Positions 36,458-46,100 of a stretch of DNA of 64,000 nt are shown here, in pieces. The notes beneath the pieces are model-generated. The model was not told the DNA's origin. It did not search any database and was given only the letters and a program-made list of their open reading frames with translations. Position 1 is the stretch's first letter; each line of letters opens with the position of its first letter. The DNA comes from Desulfobacter postgatei 2ac9. Its GTDB lineage: Bacteria > Desulfobacterota > Desulfobacteria > Desulfobacterales > Desulfobacteraceae. The stretch spans positions 1,476,202 to 1,540,201 of the forward strand of contig NZ_CM001488.1 in the NCBI RefSeq assembly GCF_000233695.2, in the 5' to 3' direction. The translations under genes and the position numbers were made by a program.

Positions 36458-37441
36458 TCATTTATAGGCGTGAGCCTTAGAACGGACCAACAAAGATATT
36501 ACTATAAATAACATTGAATATATGAAGTAGGTTGAAAATATAGCCGATACTCCCAAGGGTTTAACCGTCATGAGTGACAAGCCGACAATGGCTTGGAAAA
36601 TTCCATATCCTACTGAAACAAGCCAATGAGGGGTTTCCATTTCATTAACCAGCAATTGATATAAATGTCGTCGATGAGCAAGAATAAGAGACTCTCTATC
36701 TTTTATGCGGATCACCATCGTAGATATCTCATCAATATAAAATGGAAATATAAATCCAGCCATAATTAAAAAATCCATTGCGGAATTGGCCAGTACAATG
36801 GTCAAACAGGAAAAAACAAACCCTATTAAAATGCTGCCGACATCTCCTAAAAAGACTTTTGCCCTTGGAAAATTAAAAAAAAGAAACCCGATGCAAGAAG
36901 CGCAGATACAAACACAAAAGGTAATATAATTGGGGGCCGCATGGATACGTATGCCGTAATTTGCCAGTAAAAGAAAACCAACAAGACCGGTTATTCCCGC
37001 AATTCCATCAATTCCGTCCATAAAATTGTAAAAATTTGAAGTACCTACAATAAATAGGAGGGCCAGAGGAATACTCAGCAAATAAAAATCACCCCCAATT
37101 TTTATGGTTTCAGATAAAAATAAAAGAAAGTATATGCCGCAACCAAAATGAACAAATAACCGCTGTTTTACAGTGAGTTTGTAGCGATCTCCACCCCATA
37201 GGCTTGCAAGAGAAATCCCCAGGGCTGGTAACCATAAAAAATGAGCTATTTTTAGAAAAAATGACGCGATCATAATCGCGAAAAGAATGCCGATGCCGCC
37301 CCCTTTACAGACTTTTTTGTTATGGGAACTTCTTTCGTTCGGAAGATCCGTCATGCCGATTTGTTCCCCAAGCCGGATAAGCGTCCACGCGCCTGCAATG
37401 CCTAAAAAAAAGCATAAAAATAGTAATATAATTTCTTTCAT
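36458..37441 (-). CDS. Polyprenyl-phosphate sugar-1-phosphate transferase (WbpL/WecA-like)
   Basis: The 327-residue membrane protein has about ten hydrophobic helices and the Asp-rich loop FYNFMDGIDGIAG, with a basic loop carrying KDRESLILAHRRHLYQLL near residue 260, as in the MraY/WecA/WbpL family. These enzymes put a sugar-1-phosphate on undecaprenyl phosphate to begin O-antigen or capsule units. It overlaps the epimerase gene by 4 bases (37438-37441). The pair is AT-richer than the lipid cluster. Which sugar is used cannot be told. Confidence 0.88.
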   Translation of the reverse strand: MKEIILLFLCFFLGIAGAWTLIRLGEQIGMTDLPNERSSHNKKVCKGGGIGILFAIMIASFFLKIAHFLWLPALGISLASLWGGDRYKLTVKQRLFVHFGCGIYFLLFLSETIKIGGDFYLLSIPLALLFIVGTSNFYNFMDGIDGIAGITGLVGFLLLANYGIRIHAAPNYITFCVCICASCIGFLFFNFPRAKVFLGDVGSILIGFVFSCLTIVLANSAMDFLIMAGFIFPFYIDEISTMVIRIKDRESLILAHRRHLYQLLVNEMETPHWLVSVGYGIFQAIVGLSLMTVKPLGVSAIFSTYFIYSMLFIVISLLVRSKAHAYK

Positions 37442-38442
37442 TCGTATTTTTTTTGCAATATGTTTTCTATTGTGTATTTGGGTTTGAATCCTGATTCCAA
37501 CATGCGTTGATTGTTGATTACTATATCCCGGACAAGTTTATGGTGGCAGGAAGAGATGAATTGTTTTTTAGTGGGAAAACAAAACCGTGCTATTTGGCTT
37601 GCTATATTAATTGATTGTAATGGGATTGTAAACACAGGCTTTTTGTGACCAGTTGGCCCGAAGTTCATAAGGCGGATCATCTCATTAAAAGAGCAGGGTT
37701 CAGGATCAGAGATATTCATAATACTGCCGGTACGCGTTGCATTGTCAATCGAAATACGGTATCGGATAAAATCAACCAAATTTTTTCGCGCAAGAACAGA
37801 AAGTTTTTGTTGGCCCGAGCCATATTTAAAATAAAACAATTTTCCAGGTGCACAGATCCGTTTTTCTAAATTTATGCGCCGGTCAGTTGCATAAACCGGC
37901 GCTAATCTGAGAATATCGAGTTTTCTGATACATCCGGTTTCAAATAAGGCGTTAAGTCTGATTTCCGCTTTCAGTTTGCTTTTTGCATAGGCACTGGTCG
38001 GATTGCATTGATCCGTTTCATCAACATTAATATTGCCATTCTCACCATATACACAGATTGAAGACAAAAGAATAAAATAAAGGTTTGGATTGGTTTTTCC
38101 GCCGATTTGGGCAAGATTCACTGCGGCATGATAATTAATTTTGTCATACAAGGTATCCGGCAGGGGCCGAAACATCTTTTGGTGAGCAATTCCTGCACAG
38201 TGAACAATCACATCCGGTTGCTTGTCATGACAGATCTTATCCAGCGTTGTTGTATCTGAAATATCGGCTTTGATGTATTCAAAATTTTTTACGCCCTTGT
38301 GCGCCGGGTTTTCCGAGCGGCCGGTGCCAATAACTTGATAACCATATCGGCATAAATTCTTTGAGATCATCCAGCCAAGAAAACCTGTTGCCCCTGTAAC
38401 AAGTACGGTTTTTATCGCGGAACCGCTATATCTGTTTTGCAT
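37438..38442 (-). CDS. NAD-dependent sugar epimerase/dehydratase (WbpV-like)
   Basis: The 334-residue extended short-chain dehydrogenase has the NAD-binding TGATGFLGWMI at the N-terminus, an active-site Ser region (LLSSICVYGENG) and the YxxxK pair in SAYAKSKLKAE. It would make the nucleotide sugar used by the next enzyme, a combination found in O-antigen clusters as WbpV-WbpL (UDP-GlcNAc to UDP-FucNAc or QuiNAc type chemistry). The two genes are coupled by overlap. The usual glycosyltransferases, flippase and polymerase are absent here, so the rest of that pathway lies elsewhere. Confidence 0.85.
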   Translation of the reverse strand: MQNRYSGSAIKTVLVTGATGFLGWMISKNLCRYGYQVIGTGRSENPAHKGVKNFEYIKADISDTTTLDKICHDKQPDVIVHCAGIAHQKMFRPLPDTLYDKINYHAAVNLAQIGGKTNPNLYFILLSSICVYGENGNINVDETDQCNPTSAYAKSKLKAEIRLNALFETGCIRKLDILRLAPVYATDRRINLEKRICAPGKLFYFKYGSGQQKLSVLARKNLVDFIRYRISIDNATRTGSIMNISDPEPCSFNEMIRLMNFGPTGHKKPVFTIPLQSINIASQIARFCFPTKKQFISSCHHKLVRDIVINNQRMLESGFKPKYTIENILQKKYE

Positions 38443-38616
38443 AATTTTAAAGTCAGAATCCTTAAAAAAAACTACATCCTTAAAACATGTTTTAAAACTT
38501 AATATTATATGCTAAAAGACGCCAATATTTATAAATAGTTAAGATGGTAATATGGATTATTGTCAGCGTTTTTTCAATGATTAATCCTCCTTTCAAGTCA
38601 GGAATGAAATTATTTA

Positions 38617-39876
38617 ATGGATAAAATACAAATCAACGGAGGCCGGCAGCTAAAAGGTGAGGTCTTGATCAGCGGCGCCAAAAATGCTGCGCTTCCACTT
38701 ATTGCATCAAGTATTCTCGTGGATGGGGTTTCCACGTTTGAAAATGTACCCCGCCTGATGGACATCTCCTCAATACAGATGCTTCTTGAAGATCTTGGGG
38801 CGTTATGTGAGTTTAAGGGTCATACATTTACTGTTAATGCGTCCGGAATCGATAAAATAGAGGCTGAGTATGAACTGGTCAGAAAGATGAGAGCCTCTAT
38901 TCTGGTATTAGGCCCACTTGTGGCAAGGTTCGGCCGGGCCAAGGTTTCCATGCCCGGAGGGTGTGCCATTGGCGCCCGTCCTGTGAATATGCATCTTTCC
39001 GGTCTTGAGGCGTTAGGTGCCACCATCTCAATTGCCGGCGGATACATTGAAGCAACGGCTAAAGGGGGGCTTACCGGAAATGAAATCTATTTTGACATCC
39101 CCACGGTGACCGGTACGGAAAATCTTATGATGGCCGCCGTTTTAGCCAAAGGACAAACCAAATTGAGGAATGCGGCAAGGGAACCTGAAATTGTATGCCT
39201 GGCCGACGCATTAAACCGGATGGGGGCAAACATCACGGGTGCGGGTACCCCCATTATCATCATTGAAGGGGTGAGTCGCCTTCATGGTGCGAACTGTCGT
39301 GTAATACCGGACCGGATCGAAACCGGCACGTTTATGGTGGCTGCCGCAGCAACTATGGGAGATGTGCTTATCCGAGACTGTATACCTGATCATTTAGGCG
39401 GCGTTATCAATAAACTTAGGGCCACAGGGGCAATTGTTGACGCCTTTGAGGACAGAATACATATTAAAGGCAGTGAAATTATCAAAAATATTGACATAAA
39501 AACCCTGCCGTACCCGGGATTTCCCACTGATATGCAGGCCCAGTTCATGGCGCTGATGACTATTGCTCAGGGGAACAGCGTGATTCATGAATCCATTTTT
39601 GAAAACCGATTTATCCACGCAAACGAACTTCTGCGCATGGGTGCTGATATCAAAATTTCCGGCGGGAATATCGCCAACGTCCGCGGCGTGTCTCATCTTC
39701 AGGGTGCGCCTGTAATGGCATCGGACCTTCGTGCCAGTGCCTCCCTTGTGATTGCAGCCTTAATTGCTCAAGGAACCACTGTCATCAGTCGTGTTTATCA
39801 TATGGACCGGGGTTATGAGAGCATTGAAAAGAAATTTGAAGGTCTGGGCGCAGATATTAAGAGAATTTCATCCTGA
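38617..39876 (+). CDS. murA: UDP-N-acetylglucosamine 1-carboxyvinyltransferase
   Basis: MurA transfers enolpyruvate from PEP to UDP-GlcNAc, the first committed step of peptidoglycan synthesis in the cytoplasm. The 419-residue length is standard. The N-terminal [20 protein letters not shown] and the catalytic Cys in [16 protein letters not shown] are visible; the Cys is the one attacked by fosfomycin, and its presence predicts normal sensitivity of the enzyme. The gene stands alone with its own 170-base upstream region, followed 25 bases later by comEC. Confidence 0.97.
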   Translation: MDKIQINGGRQLKGEVLISGAKNAALPLIASSILVDGVSTFENVPRLMDISSIQMLLEDLGALCEFKGHTFTVNASGIDKIEAEYELVRKMRASILVLGPLVARFGRAKVSMPGGCAIGARPVNMHLSGLEALGATISIAGGYIEATAKGGLTGNEIYFDIPTVTGTENLMMAAVLAKGQTKLRNAAREPEIVCLADALNRMGANITGAGTPIIIIEGVSRLHGANCRVIPDRIETGTFMVAAAATMGDVLIRDCIPDHLGGVINKLRATGAIVDAFEDRIHIKGSEIIKNIDIKTLPYPGFPTDMQAQFMALMTIAQGNSVIHESIFENRFIHANELLRMGADIKISGGNIANVRGVSHLQGAPVMASDLRASASLVIAALIAQGTTVISRVYHMDRGYESIEKKFEGLGADIKRISS

Positions 39877-39901
39877 CACCCCCCATCCAAGGAGGGCATA
39901 A

Positions 39902-42361
39902 GTGGACATACGGCATAAGCTAACCCTTGCGCCAATGCTCTTTATCTTCCTCTGCTTTGCAACCGGTGCCATAGCAGGTAGTTGGGCACCGGTTGCACCC
40001 TGGATATATTTTATTGCGGTGTGTCTGCCTGCCGCAACTATCTTTATTCTTTTCAAACCTGATAAATTTATTTTTTTATCATGTCTTGCAGTTTTTAGCT
40101 TGACTGCATTCCGCATGGCAGGCATCTGCGCTCCAGATTATTCTGATCAACATGTCATCAGGTTTTGCAATGGTGAAACTTACCCGATTTCAGGTATAAT
40201 TAATTCTCTTCCTAAAAAATATCCAGATAAAACCAGATACACCATAAATTGTACCAGCATCGGTACGGATACCGCTGTTGGAAAATTGATTTTAACCATA
40301 TATCATGATCCTTTAAAGCAACCTGTATCATCCCTGCGTTTTGGGGAACATATTATCGTTACGTCAAAAATTAGAGCCATACGAAATTTTTCCAACCCCG
40401 GGGGGTATGATCATGAATTTCGGATGCGTCTTGAAGGTATAACCGGCACCATTTACGCCAATTCGTACACCATTGTACATACAGGCAGGGTTGACGGCAG
40501 TTTATTTGCCCGGGGCATGCGATTTCTGCAAAGGACCCGGGAACGCTTTTCCGACAATGTTGCAAAAGCCCTCCAAAACACAGATGAGAGGCAGCCTGAT
40601 TTTTTCTCCAACCAGGCCGGGGCTGTGCTTACAGCACTGGTTACAGGGCAAAAAGAGATGATTCATGAAAAAACCCGTGATAATTTTTCCAAAGCAGGTC
40701 TTTCTCATATTTTAGCTGTCTCGGGTTTGCACATGTCTCTTGTCGGATTTGGTTTTTTTTCTGTTTTTATATTTATATTAAATCAGCACTCGTCTTTTGT
40801 CATAACAGGCCATGCAAAAAAAGCAGCAGGCATTCTCACGCTCTTGCCTTTGACGGCCTATGCTTTTTTTGCCGGGTTCTCACCATCGACCCAAAGAGCG
40901 TTGATCATGACAGCGGTTTTTTTAACCTCTTTTCTCATTGAAAAGGAAAAAGATCCTTTAAACACCCTTTACTTTGCCGCAAGTCTAATTCTTTTTATTG
41001 ATCCCGGTACCTTGTTTTCGATCTCTTTTCAGCTCTCATTTGTTTGTGTTTTTTTTATTATCTCGGGCTTTATGTTCCTTGGACGGACTTTGGGCATACC
41101 CGAGAATAAATGGATTAAAAGAATTTGTTTAATGATTTTGACAACCGTGTTTGCAGGGATCGGCGCAGCCCCTGTGACAGCGTTTTATTTTAATATGTTT
41201 CCCATGGTCCAGGTGGGGACCAACCTTGTCATGATTCCTGTCATCGGTTTTTTAGGGCTTCCCCTGGGATTGGCAGGCCTGATGTTTATGGATCTTTTGC
41301 CTGGCCTCTCCGACCTTTTTTTAACTTTAGATATCCACATTCTTTCATATTGTCTTCAGGGTATTCATTGGATTGCCGGTTTCGACTGGACCTGGGCCAG
41401 GGTCGTCACACCACGGCCAATTGAAATTATAATATATTATGCACTGATACTTTGCCTTGGATTTGCAATCATGGAAAAGAACAAGGGTGCGATATATCTG
41501 ACCTTTCTTCTGACTGCGGCCGGCATGGTATCCACAGGCCAGGGGATGTTGAAAAGATTTTATCCCGGAAAACTTGTGGTGCACACCCTGGATGTAGGGC
41601 AGGGGAATGCCTCTGTTATCATTACGCCTGACGGAAAAACCCTGCTCATTGATGCCGGCGGATTTGGCTCAGGTTCCAGTTTTGACACCGGCCGGTATAT
41701 TGTGGGCCCCTTTTTGTGGAAGCGCTGGATTCTATCTCTTGATGCCGTTATTCTGACACATCCGGACAGTGATCATATGAATGGCCTTTATTTTATTTTT
41801 GAAAACTTTGGGGTCAGACAATGGATAAAAAATCATGAGATGCTCTCATCTGTTTTTTTTAAAAATCTGATGGATATCGCTGAAAAAAAAGATATTAAAA
41901 TTCATGTCCCGGGTCCTGACCCCTGGCGGTTTTCGTGGGATCAGGTTAAAATAAGTATTATTGGCGGAAAAAGTCCGCAATTATCTGATAACGTTAATAA
42001 CAACAGTCTTGTTACCCGACTTGATTTTTTATCCTTTTCCATGCTCTTTCCAGGCGATATTGAAGAAAAAAGAGAAAGGGAACTTATACATGCAGAAAAT
42101 TTTAGTCTCAAATCAGATATTCTTATGTCCCCCCACCATGGCAGTTGTTCCAGTTCAAGTGAACTTTTTCTTGATCAAGTCAGCCCGTCAGGAGTTATAA
42201 TATCATGCGGTTATATGAACAGACATAAGTTCCCCTGCCGGAGAGTTTTCCAGCGGTATTTGCAAAAAAGGATCTCAATTTTTCGAACGGATCTGATGGG
42301 CGCTGTTACACTGCAGTCTGACGGTATTGGTTATACCATTAAAACCCATAGGAAATTTTAA
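39902..42361 (+). CDS. comEC: ComEC/Rec2-type DNA uptake channel protein
   Basis: The 819-residue protein starts at a GTG with AGGAGG upstream. It has an N-terminal pair of helices, a soluble DUF4131-like part, a multi-helix competence domain containing SHILAVSGLHMSLVG, and from about residue 560 a metallo-beta-lactamase domain with LDVGQGNASVIITP and THPDSDHMNGL (HxDxDH). ComEC carries single-stranded DNA across the inner membrane. All three domains are present and full length, so DNA uptake is possible. Only this one competence gene is in the window. Confidence 0.93.
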   Translation: MDIRHKLTLAPMLFIFLCFATGAIAGSWAPVAPWIYFIAVCLPAATIFILFKPDKFIFLSCLAVFSLTAFRMAGICAPDYSDQHVIRFCNGETYPISGIINSLPKKYPDKTRYTINCTSIGTDTAVGKLILTIYHDPLKQPVSSLRFGEHIIVTSKIRAIRNFSNPGGYDHEFRMRLEGITGTIYANSYTIVHTGRVDGSLFARGMRFLQRTRERFSDNVAKALQNTDERQPDFFSNQAGAVLTALVTGQKEMIHEKTRDNFSKAGLSHILAVSGLHMSLVGFGFFSVFIFILNQHSSFVITGHAKKAAGILTLLPLTAYAFFAGFSPSTQRALIMTAVFLTSFLIEKEKDPLNTLYFAASLILFIDPGTLFSISFQLSFVCVFFIISGFMFLGRTLGIPENKWIKRICLMILTTVFAGIGAAPVTAFYFNMFPMVQVGTNLVMIPVIGFLGLPLGLAGLMFMDLLPGLSDLFLTLDIHILSYCLQGIHWIAGFDWTWARVVTPRPIEIIIYYALILCLGFAIMEKNKGAIYLTFLLTAAGMVSTGQGMLKRFYPGKLVVHTLDVGQGNASVIITPDGKTLLIDAGGFGSGSSFDTGRYIVGPFLWKRWILSLDAVILTHPDSDHMNGLYFIFENFGVRQWIKNHEMLSSVFFKNLMDIAEKKDIKIHVPGPDPWRFSWDQVKISIIGGKSPQLSDNVNNNSLVTRLDFLSFSMLFPGDIEEKRERELIHAENFSLKSDILMSPHHGSCSSSSELFLDQVSPSGVIISCGYMNRHKFPCRRVFQRYLQKRISIFRTDLMGAVTLQSDGIGYTIKTHRKF

Positions 42362-42364
42362 CGC

Positions 42365-43162
42365 GTGTATTATATTTATTTTTCTTTTATTTTTATTTTA
42401 TCCGGTCTGATGTTCGTAGAATGCAAGCGTCAAAGCCTTCCTAAATGGTGGGCTGCGATTGTATTTGCAGCGCCTGTAACGACCCCGTATTTCATATTTA
42501 AATCCGGAAAAGGTAATCGTTTGGTTTTGTTTTTGATTTTTATGGTCTGCTTCTTTATTGTAACTGTCGGCGAAATTTTTATCTATTCCAGAATGAAGGC
42601 AACATATAAATATGATTACTTGCCGCCTGTTACCCGGCAGCTTATCCGTTACAGTGAAATCCTTAAACAGACCACCCAGAGCCTGGACAAGGCTTTAATT
42701 GAACTTGAGCAGCAGTCCAAGGTTCAGTCAAATCTATATAAACTTGAGCAGACCATTGTATTTATAGGCCAACTTCGCCAGGCCATGCTTGATAATCAGG
42801 CCGCTATTAAGCAAATGGTTGAGTTTGTGGGGCATTATAGGGATCTCTTCACCCAAAAGGATCTGCAATGGGTATATGAAATCAAAAAATTTTACAACAA
42901 CCGCATCGTGATTGCGCGCTTTAAAAGCCTTGAAAATTATCTGGATAATTTTGAAACCCTGCTGCGCTTCTGTTACCGGAATTTTGACGCCATAACCAAG
43001 TCGGAAAGTACAATCCATTTAAAAAAGTATGATGAATATTATCTGCGTTACCGCAGGGCTGTTGACTCCCACAATCGGTTTAATGTCAAGCGCATTGAAT
43101 TTCAGAATGACTTTATAAAAAGATACCCTGAAACCAAGGCATATCTGCCGGCCGAACGTTAG
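42365..43162 (+). CDS. Membrane protein with coiled-coil domain, unknown
   Basis: The 265-residue protein begins at a GTG three bases after the comEC stop. Two N-terminal helices (YFSFIFILSGLMFV and LVLFLIFMVCFFIVTVG) precede a cytosolic or periplasmic helical part with long amphipathic stretches (SLDKALIELEQQSKVQSNLY) that should form coiled coils. I do not recognise the family. Its close spacing suggests co-transcription with comEC. Its last 4 bases overlap the end of the convergent activase gene. Confidence 0.75.
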   Translation: MYYIYFSFIFILSGLMFVECKRQSLPKWWAAIVFAAPVTTPYFIFKSGKGNRLVLFLIFMVCFFIVTVGEIFIYSRMKATYKYDYLPPVTRQLIRYSEILKQTTQSLDKALIELEQQSKVQSNLYKLEQTIVFIGQLRQAMLDNQAAIKQMVEFVGHYRDLFTQKDLQWVYEIKKFYNNRIVIARFKSLENYLDNFETLLRFCYRNFDAITKSESTIHLKKYDEYYLRYRRAVDSHNRFNVKRIEFQNDFIKRYPETKAYLPAER

Positions 43163-46100
43163 ACAAAAGCTTTCCGGCTCTGGGAATAGGGGGATCTGCG
43201 CAAATATTTCAGGAAAGGCACCACCACCCTGTTCTTGTTGCCTCCGGACAGATCATAGGTAATATTGACAATCGGAACGCCGACCTTTTTTTCAATCTGT
43301 GAGGCCATGGCCTCGGTCACAAGACCCGGACAACAAAATGTCGGGTTGACGGCAACCAGAAGAGCTATATCCGGATGTTCATTGACAATATAGTGGATCT
43401 TGAGCAAGTTATCCATGGACTCTCCGGTATGTTCCGGCAGCATGCCGTAGGTTTCAAGGATATGTTCATAGGGCGCGTTTACCTTGAGTTCCGTTTCATT
43501 GAAAAACGGCGCAAAAAATGGATAATATTTTTTTTCCATTGTTTTTACGGCTGTCAGAAGCGCTTTGTTTGAAATCAGGCTTAAGTATTTGCCCTCCTTG
43601 AACCATTTTTTAAAATAGGCATTGGCGATGATCTGAACATACTGATAATAAGGCGTGGTTACGACTTCTCCGCCATTATCCTCAATGAACTGGATCAGAT
43701 TCTGGTTCATTATCCGGTTGTCCCTGACATACAGATCCCCGAAGATTCCCACCTTGGGACGTGTTTCTTTTTTTACCGGGATCTGTTCAAAGACAGACAT
43801 GATCTCCTTAAGGGCTTTTTCCTTTGATCCGCCTGTGAGAAATGCCGTGCCCATGATGGCACCTGCAGTGTGCAACGCCTCATCGGTCTGTCCCTTGTTT
43901 ATTTCATATGGACGAATTTTGCAGCCGATGCTCCTGAAAAGTCCGCCAAACATATATGCAAAATAGGTGTTGGTGGACGCCTTAAACCCCAAATCAAAAA
44001 GAGAGAGCTCCCCTAAATAGACCCTGGCTTTTTCAAAACCTTTTCCATGGCGGGTCAAAATTTTTTGGATATGGTAGGGGTACATTTTTATATTGCAGGC
44101 TATATCGGACTGATTGAGCCATAAAACGGTGTTTTCCGGGGAGAGCCCGTTTTTTTCAACGGTATGGATAAATCCCGCTGCCACGGCATTTAAGGGCAGG
44201 CACTGTCCGGTATTTGTTAAAAGCGCTTTTTTAAGGGTCTCCTGGTTCTCTTCCATCAATATGGCATTGTGCCCCTCATTTTTAATGATATTGACAATGA
44301 GGTGACCAGAGATGGCATCCCAGTTGGGGAAAATGACCGTTTTCTGTTCAATGCTTCTATCAAATTTCGGTATAAATAAAGACGCATCAGTGGTTTGAGG
44401 GGCCTGATCCTGCCGCCTGTGATTTTCAAAGGCCCTCACAGCCGCTTCAATACGGGTTTCATATCCCACGCTGGAGTCATGTTCATCCAGTTCCAGCACC
44501 AGATAGGGTTTGTTTGCCGATCCCATGATCTCTTTAAAGTAATCCACGGCAAAAGCATCCGGCGCACATCTGAAAGATGAAATGTAGACCGGATACAGAT
44601 TGGGGGTTGTGGCGGCAACATACGCTGCTTGTAAATTTTTCGCCGCATGTTTCCAGTGGATCTGCTTAAGCAATGGTTCAATGGGTGAATAATCAATGCC
44701 TTCCAGATCAATCATGTCATTGAAAAATGTTTTAATGCCTAAATTGGCAAAAATGCCTGGAATATTATTGTTCATGGAAGAGGATAAAACCGTATATGGG
44801 CGACCGAGTAGCAGCACGTCGGCTCGTCCGGTCGATCTCTGGGACCGCCACAGTCCGGCAAGTGCTTGCTCCATGTTTTTTTGGGCAGATAACGCCCGAT
44901 CCCAGGCAGATGATATGTCAAAAAAGGAGATATTTGCTCCAATTTTCTTAAATGTGTCATATAGCTGCATTTTTGTATGAAAGTTTGTATACAGATATTT
45001 GACTATGGGAGAGAGTATTTTTCCCTGATTTGTCAGGGTACTCAGTACTGCCGGTGCAAACTGGGTATAGTAACAGTGGTGACGACGCAATCCTTTTTCA
45101 TTGGTTTTGTCTTCAAAATAAAAGGGCAGAAAAATATAATCGCATTTATCCTCAAGAAAACGTACATGTCCGTGCAGCGCAAGAACAGGTGCACAGAATT
45201 CGGCCCCGGCAATCTGTTTGCCTTGTTTGACAGGATCGGTACACTTGCAGCTGGTCACCACAGACAATCCAATTTCCTTGAAAAAAATCTGCCAGAAATC
45301 AAGATCATGGGTCATGTGAAGGGCATTGGGAAGGCCTATGGTTATTTTTTTTCCACTCTTTTTTAAGACGCCTTGTTCGGGAAGGGTCCTGTGCCGGACC
45401 TCTTTTCTAAGCCCTAAAAGATCATAAAGACCTGAAGGGTTAACCCGTTTTTTTGTATGGTAATCCCTGCCGCACAGAAATCCATAGGCAAGGGCTTCTC
45501 CTTCTACTTCGGCAATGGTGATCTTGCAATGGTTGGTGCAAAGTCGGCAAACCTCCTGACGCACTGGAATAGTTTCTTTCCATAGGTGAAAACCCCTAAA
45601 GCCAGATTCAGGCAGCTCGCCTTTTTCCTTCATCTGCCTGGCCATCAGGGCGATGCCAAGGGCACCGGTGAGGTGGCAGTACCGGGATACATGGATCGGT
45701 TTATTCAATTTTTGCTCAAAGGCTGCCACAAGGGCCCTATTTCTGGCAGTGGCCCCCTGGAATACGACCCGGTCACCGATTTGAGCAATATTGGCGACCT
45801 TGGTCAGGTAATTGTCGCGTACCGAGTGCAGCACCGATGCCAAAATTTCGTTTTTCCCATACCCCTCGGCAAAAAAATAATTGATATCCCTTTCCATGAA
45901 AACAGTACACCGGTCACTGGATACCGGTGCCGCAATGCCCTGTGCTCTCTGGGAGTACTCGGATAACGGGCAGTTAAGGCGCATGGCCTGTTCTTCAATA
46001 AAGCTGCCGGTACCTGCGGCACATACCGCATTCATGACCGATGAAGTGACCTGGCCGTTTTTAACGATGGTAAATTTGGCGTCTTGGCCTCCGATTTCAA

